Positions 5,647 to 8,422 of a stretch of 8,422 nucleotides of DNA are shown one piece after another. Made by a program: the position numbers and the translations under genes. Location of the stretch: the NCBI GenBank assembly GCA_030613835.1, contig JAUWLH010000056.1:1-8422 (forward strand), in the 5' to 3' direction. The DNA is from Candidatus Bathyarchaeota archaeon (GTDB lineage Archaea > Thermoproteota > Bathyarchaeia > TCS64). The notes under the pieces were generated by a model. It was not told where the DNA came from, searched no databases, and worked only from the letters and a program-made list of their open reading frames with translations. Position 1 is the first letter of the stretch. Each line of letters begins with the position of its first letter.

Positions 5647-6342
5647 ATGCAAACAAAGAAAAAAATGATGGTCGTCCTGTTGATAATCGCAGCATTAACA
5701 GCAGGCATAATCCCAACATACGCAGTACCAACCCAGCTAACAGACAAACGGGCCCTAAGATCAGTTGAACTTAAACCAGCCCCCGCAACTGAACATAAAC
5801 CAGCTCTCACGAACACAATAAGAGAAGCCAGGCCAGCGAACATCGTGGATATAGCGGATCTCGATGAATCAACCATTGATACACGAATCAGCGAAGCAGA
5901 AAAAGCAGAATCCATCGAAGAAGTTACTGGTTCTGTTCTTTGGTACCTTAACGCCAACGGATACACAATAGCTGAAAGCCCAGTGACGGATGTATCGCAG
6001 TCACGTTTCCGTATCAGGCTTCAACTAGTGGCGGAGAAAATCAAAGTAACCGAGTTTGGTGTACTCTATGAAGTACACTGGGGTCGAGTAACACATAACG
6101 GTGAACAGTTTGAAGTGACCGGTTATGCGCTTCTTGACGGCGACGGTGTCTTCTATATGAAACTTGACGGCGAGATCGCCTTCAAGTCAATAGGACACAT
6201 CAGTCCTGCTTGGTTTGGTGTAAGGGTCTCAATGAAGGGTTACTTGGTTGATGATGAATTCACATACAGCCACCAGATGCGGGGATGGGCGATACCATTA
6301 ACCCAGAACCTGTTTACGAGACTAAGAAACCATCTCCAATAA
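5647..6342 (+). CDS. Secreted protein of unknown family
   Basis: I do not recognise this 231-residue protein. It begins with a clear signal peptide: a basic QTKKK start, a hydrophobic core at about 7-22 and a likely cut after PTYA (residue 26). No cysteine is visible, so it is not a lipoprotein and forms no disulfides. Residues 27-90 are charged and proline-rich, then helical. Residues from about 95 on alternate hydrophobic and polar residues as in beta strands, with glycine turns such as LLDGDG and aromatic positions WGR, WFG and WAIP. The form is a compact beta domain, perhaps ligand-binding. The ATG at 5647 puts a lysine cluster right before the hydrophobic core; the nearest SD-like sequence (AAGGGG, 5623-5628) is unusually far away. 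The downstream T run suggests a single-gene transcript. Confidence 0.75.
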   Translation: MQTKKKMMVVLLIIAALTAGIIPTYAVPTQLTDKRALRSVELKPAPATEHKPALTNTIREARPANIVDIADLDESTIDTRISEAEKAESIEEVTGSVLWYLNANGYTIAESPVTDVSQSRFRIRLQLVAEKIKVTEFGVLYEVHWGRVTHNGEQFEVTGYALLDGDGVFYMKLDGEIAFKSIGHISPAWFGVRVSMKGYLVDDEFTYSHQMRGWAIPLTQNLFTRLRNHLQ

Positions 6343-6353
6343 CCAAAACCCAC

Positions 6354-6364
6354 ACTTTTTTTCT
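6354..6364 (+). terminator. T-run terminator of the secreted-protein gene
   Basis: A seven-T run (6356-6362) followed by CTTT lies 13 nt after the stop codon. This matches the T-tract style of archaeal intrinsic termination. No strong hairpin precedes it. Confidence 0.45.
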
Positions 6365-6518
6365 TTATCACACTCTAAACTTAACGCGCGTGTATTTGAA
6401 GTACTCAAGCACCTTTAACGCGGTGCAGCCTCTGGTAAACAAGATGGCTGTATTCTTTATTCCTGCCTCTTCCCCTCTTCTTGACAGCTCTGATTGCGAG
6501 CTAGGTGTTCTTCTCACT

Positions 6519-6537
6519 TATTTATAGGAAATATAAT
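6519..6537 (+). promoter_or_regulatory. Candidate promoter of the membrane regulator gene
   Basis: TTATTTATAG and the neighbouring AATATAATG form a TATA-like region. A start about 25 nt downstream would give a leader of roughly 70-110 nt, depending on the start codon used. Confidence 0.3.
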
Positions 6538-6625
6538 GCATTTCTCTCATTCATTTTACCACTCTTAACCATAGATAAACCTCTTTTGTAATGTAGTGCT
6601 TGGCCAAGAGAGATGTGCTTAATTG

Positions 6626-7924
6626 ATGGTAGGCTTACTTTCGTACATTAACGGTGGGAAAACGTTGAGGATTGAAAGACTGCTACCACTGGTTCTCGTA
6701 ATAGCGCTCGTCCCAACTGTATTTGCCCAGGTTTCACCCCAGACACTCGGCTTCACAGTTTATACCGACGGGGTCACGCGGGTTGATTACCACCTCAACG
6801 CGGACCCGACCCAAGCACAGGTGAACGTCACACTATTCGGGAATACACTGGAGGACCTTTTTATCCTTGACCAAGACGGCCTCCCTTTGTCGTCCACCGT
6901 TGTAGACGGGTATCATCAGGTGGATAGCCTCGGTTCAAGCAGTCTAACTGTGAGTTACCTGACGGCCGAACTGACTGGGAAGAGCGGTGCTGTATGGAGT
7001 TTTATCGTTGAGACATCCATCAGCGCTGAAATCATGCTTCCTGTTGGGGCCATTATTATAAACATCAACGATATCCCGCTGGAGATCGAGACATTGGACG
7101 AGCAGACAAGGCTCATGATGCCAGCCGGTGAGGTCTCCATAAGTTACACTGTGGACATCGTGGACTCTGAGACGCTTGCCTCCGATGCAATCGCTGAGGT
7201 CGATGAGGCGATTCAGCAGGCGGAGGGCAACGGAATCATCGTCTCGGATGCTGTGCAGGTATTATCGGAGGGGCGGTCATTCTTTGAGGCCCAGGACTAT
7301 TTATCTGCACAGGAGAAGGCCGAAGAGGCGCTAAGCCTTGTCGGGTTAACATTGGGGCGTGCGGCTACGGCCCAGGCCCAGATAAACGCGGCTCAGGTGG
7401 CCGTAGACGCAGCAGTAGACGCTGGAAAGACCGTGGGAATCGACGGGGCGGAGGCGAAACTAGCAGAGGCAGTGTCAGCTTTCTATCTAGGGGACTATGA
7501 GGACTCTATCACGCTTTCAAAGCAGGCGCTTGAGCTGGCTGTTAACGCGGATGCACCTTCTGGCAGATACAACTTGATGATCATAATCGCAGGAGGCATC
7601 ATAGTCATTGGAGTAGCGGCCGCGTCCGTTTTCAGGTCCAAATCAACGAAAGAGGAAGGACCCGCAGACAACCTGGAGATCGATCTTGAGACCCTATTCG
7701 ATGAACACCCCGAGCTCAGTATGGGTGATAAAGAGGTTCTCAGGTTCATGGCTGAGCGGGATGGCGAGACCTTTGCACACGAGATACGGGAGAGGTTTGA
7801 TATCCCTAGGACTAGCACATGGCGGATGATCCGGAGGCTCATGCGGTACGAGCTTGTGGATGAGCGGAAAATAGGAGGCCAGAGCCTCGTATCCATCGTG
7901 GAACGGTACAGGAGGAGAAAATGA
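6626..7924 (+). CDS. Membrane-anchored one-component regulator with C-terminal winged helix
   Basis: The 432-residue protein reads as an envelope sensor joined to a cytoplasmic DNA-binding domain. In order: hydrophobic signal segment (19-34, cut after VFA); beta-rich outside domain (about 35-187); a duplicated alanine-rich helical module (189-242 and 253-307); one membrane helix LMIIIAGGIIVIGVAAASVF (317-336) followed by basic residues, as expected for an inside C-terminus; an acidic linker; and a winged helix at about 360-432, with FAHEIRERFDIP, the recognition helix around TSTWRMIRRLMRY (396-408) and a wing near DERKIGGQS. It likely acts as a transcription regulator at the membrane. TTG 6665 is a strong rival start: GGTG (6653-6656) lies 8 nt upstream and the signal peptide then begins RIERLL. 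TTG 6623 is also possible. The gene appears richer in G+C than the AOR operon. Confidence 0.8.
   Translation: MVGLLSYINGGKTLRIERLLPLVLVIALVPTVFAQVSPQTLGFTVYTDGVTRVDYHLNADPTQAQVNVTLFGNTLEDLFILDQDGLPLSSTVVDGYHQVDSLGSSSLTVSYLTAELTGKSGAVWSFIVETSISAEIMLPVGAIIININDIPLEIETLDEQTRLMMPAGEVSISYTVDIVDSETLASDAIAEVDEAIQQAEGNGIIVSDAVQVLSEGRSFFEAQDYLSAQEKAEEALSLVGLTLGRAATAQAQINAAQVAVDAAVDAGKTVGIDGAEAKLAEAVSAFYLGDYEDSITLSKQALELAVNADAPSGRYNLMIIIAGGIIVIGVAAASVFRSKSTKEEGPADNLEIDLETLFDEHPELSMGDKEVLRFMAERDGETFAHEIRERFDIPRTSTWRMIRRLMRYELVDERKIGGQSLVSIVERYRRRK
6653..6656 (+). promoter_or_regulatory. Ribosome binding site favouring an internal TTG start
   Basis: GGTG lies 8 nt before an in-frame TTG at 6665. Starting there removes 13 residues and leaves a compact signal peptide (basic RIER, then the hydrophobic core). 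The ATG at 6626 has no recognisable SD. The shorter form, 419 residues, may be the real one. Confidence 0.4.
7190..7546 (+). repeat. Internal duplication of a helical module in the regulator
   Basis: Two stretches of about 54 residues align: 189-242 and 253-307. Shared features are an A-rich first helix, a glycine turn, then (V/A)xxLxE(G/A)xSxF, a (Q/G)DY turn and a closing EALSL / QALEL helix. The pattern resembles TPR-like or coiled helical hairpins of archaeal surface proteins. It sits outside the membrane just before the transmembrane helix. Confidence 0.6.
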
Positions 7925-7946
7925 TGAAACAAGTGTTCCATTCGAT

Positions 7947-7961
7947 TCCGCGGGGTTCCTA
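7947..7961 (+). repeat. 15-nt element, copy 2
   Basis: Identical to 5597-5611 (TCCGCGGGGTTCCTA). It lies 37 nt before the ATG at 7999 and is followed by GAGGGTA at 7978-7984, matching the layout of copy 1. If translation instead begins at 7921 this copy is coding (IPRGSY); at copy 1 it is not coding for the downstream gene. Confidence 0.5.
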
Positions 7962-7998
7962 TTATAGGATGGTGCAGGAGGGTATCTTTGATAGAAAA

Positions 7999-8422
7999 AT
8001 GATAAAGAGGGCGTATCTGGTGCTCATGGCGATACTGCTTGTTATGATGAGCGTAAGCTTGGTCTCGGCTGATCCAGAAATCCAGGTATCGGAACAGTAT
8101 TTTAAACCAGGTGACGTGGTGATGGTCACATTTATGGGTGACTCTGGGGAAAGTTTAGAGCTAAACCTTACGAACTCCCGGGGTTTAATCCAGACACACC
8201 TGGGCTCATTGGGGAACGACGGCACCTATGTATGGACCTATACTCTTAACTTGACTGCCCCGACGGACATTTATCTGATCCAGATACGAGTTGGAGAGTC
8301 CTTGATTGAGGATTCATTTGTTGTCTCTGGAATGGCGCCTAGACGGCTCGCCGAGTCCATGAGAACGCTGGTCTTTAACGCCAAGAAGCAGGCTGAGACT
8401 GCGTTGATTCAAGCGAGGAAGG
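7999..8422 (+). CDS. Secreted or membrane-anchored protein, 5' part only (cut by window edge)
   Basis: The frame is open to the window end, so 141 residues are visible and the C-terminus is missing. From ATG 7999 there is a textbook signal peptide: basic IKRA, a hydrophobic core of about 16 residues and a likely cut after LVSA (residue 24). Next comes a beta domain (about 27-110) with YFKPGDVVMVTF, GNDGTYVWTYTLN and YLIQIRVG, a pattern like Ig-fold or macroglobulin MG2-like domains. From about residue 112 the sequence turns helical and charged, reminiscent of the helical module in the preceding regulator. The same frame is open from ATG 7921, which overlaps the previous stop (ATGA) and has GGAGG (7911-7915) 5 nt upstream; that start would put 26 residues before the signal peptide. 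Signal-peptide fit and the shared 15-nt element favour 7999, and the ribosome binding site favours 7921. Function unknown. Confidence 0.7.
   Translation, partial: MIKRAYLVLMAILLVMMSVSLVSADPEIQVSEQYFKPGDVVMVTFMGDSGESLELNLTNSRGLIQTHLGSLGNDGTYVWTYTLNLTAPTDIYLIQIRVGESLIEDSFVVSGMAPRRLAESMRTLVFNAKKQAETALIQARK

Larger units (their letters stand above)
6343..6622. other. Intergenic region of 280 bases
   Basis: It holds the T run after the secreted-protein gene, an alternating CGCGCG at 6385-6390 (inside TTAACGCGCGT, much like TTAAGCGCGCGT at 5522-5533), a short inverted repeat GCACC/GGTGC (6409-6413 with 6422-6426) and a TATA-like region near 6521-6537. A 27-codon frame from 6445 has no ribosome binding site and is not called. 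No tRNA-like T-arm was found. Confidence 0.5.

Noticed and set aside
5550..5966. 138-codon minus-strand frame over the secreted-protein gene
   Set aside because: It overlaps the signal peptide gene on the other strand and has no ribosome binding site or family pattern; the plus-strand frame has the clear signal peptide.
6285..6527. 80-codon plus-strand frame running past the end of the secreted-protein gene
   Set aside because: It starts within that gene, crosses its T-run terminator and has low-complexity content with no SD.
7495..7941. 148-codon minus-strand frame opposite the winged-helix domain
   Set aside because: Serine/arginine-rich shadow of the regulator, which has coherent domain structure on the plus strand.

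Overview
The window looks archaeal. Candidate TATA-like A/T boxes lie upstream of several genes, and the ribosome binding sites are of the GGTG/GGAGG type. The window also holds a tungstopterin aldehyde:ferredoxin oxidoreductase (AOR) with MoaD/ThiS-like partners, and a membrane protein with an outside sensor and an inside winged helix, a layout common in archaea. The phylum cannot be fixed by eye; an uncultured anaerobic lineage (for example Bathyarchaeia or Asgard-like) would fit, but that is inference. No rRNA, tRNA, transposase or CRISPR array was seen.

Left part (1-1897): after a gene-poor 212-base edge, a two-gene minus-strand operon encodes an ABC-2 type exporter, with the ATPase first and the permease second, joined by an ATGA overlap. 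A 336-base divergent intergenic region follows (1898-2233 by the longest frame). It carries a cluster of short perfect palindromes, a tandem 10-bp A/T repeat and probable promoters for both sides.

Middle (2234-4525): an AOR gene is followed on the same strand by two small paralogous beta-grasp proteins of the MoaD/ThiS type. The second ends in the canonical Gly-Gly; the first does not and carries a basic/aromatic tail instead. This is the most chemically interesting part: a molybdo/tungstopterin enzyme with one normal and one tail-altered sulfur-carrier-like protein. A class I SAM methyltransferase converges on this operon from the minus strand (4678-5469).

Right part (5479-8422): three plus-strand genes encode exported or membrane proteins. 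These are a 231-residue secreted protein of unknown family, a one-component transmembrane regulator (signal peptide, beta ectodomain, duplicated helical module, one membrane helix, C-terminal winged helix), and the start of another secreted protein cut by the window edge. The first and third share an identical 15-nt element 35-37 nt upstream of their signal-peptide start codons, which suggests co-regulation or a common 5' element. A plausible but unproven model is that the membrane regulator senses an envelope condition and controls neighbouring envelope genes. The regulator gene appears richer in G+C than the AOR operon.
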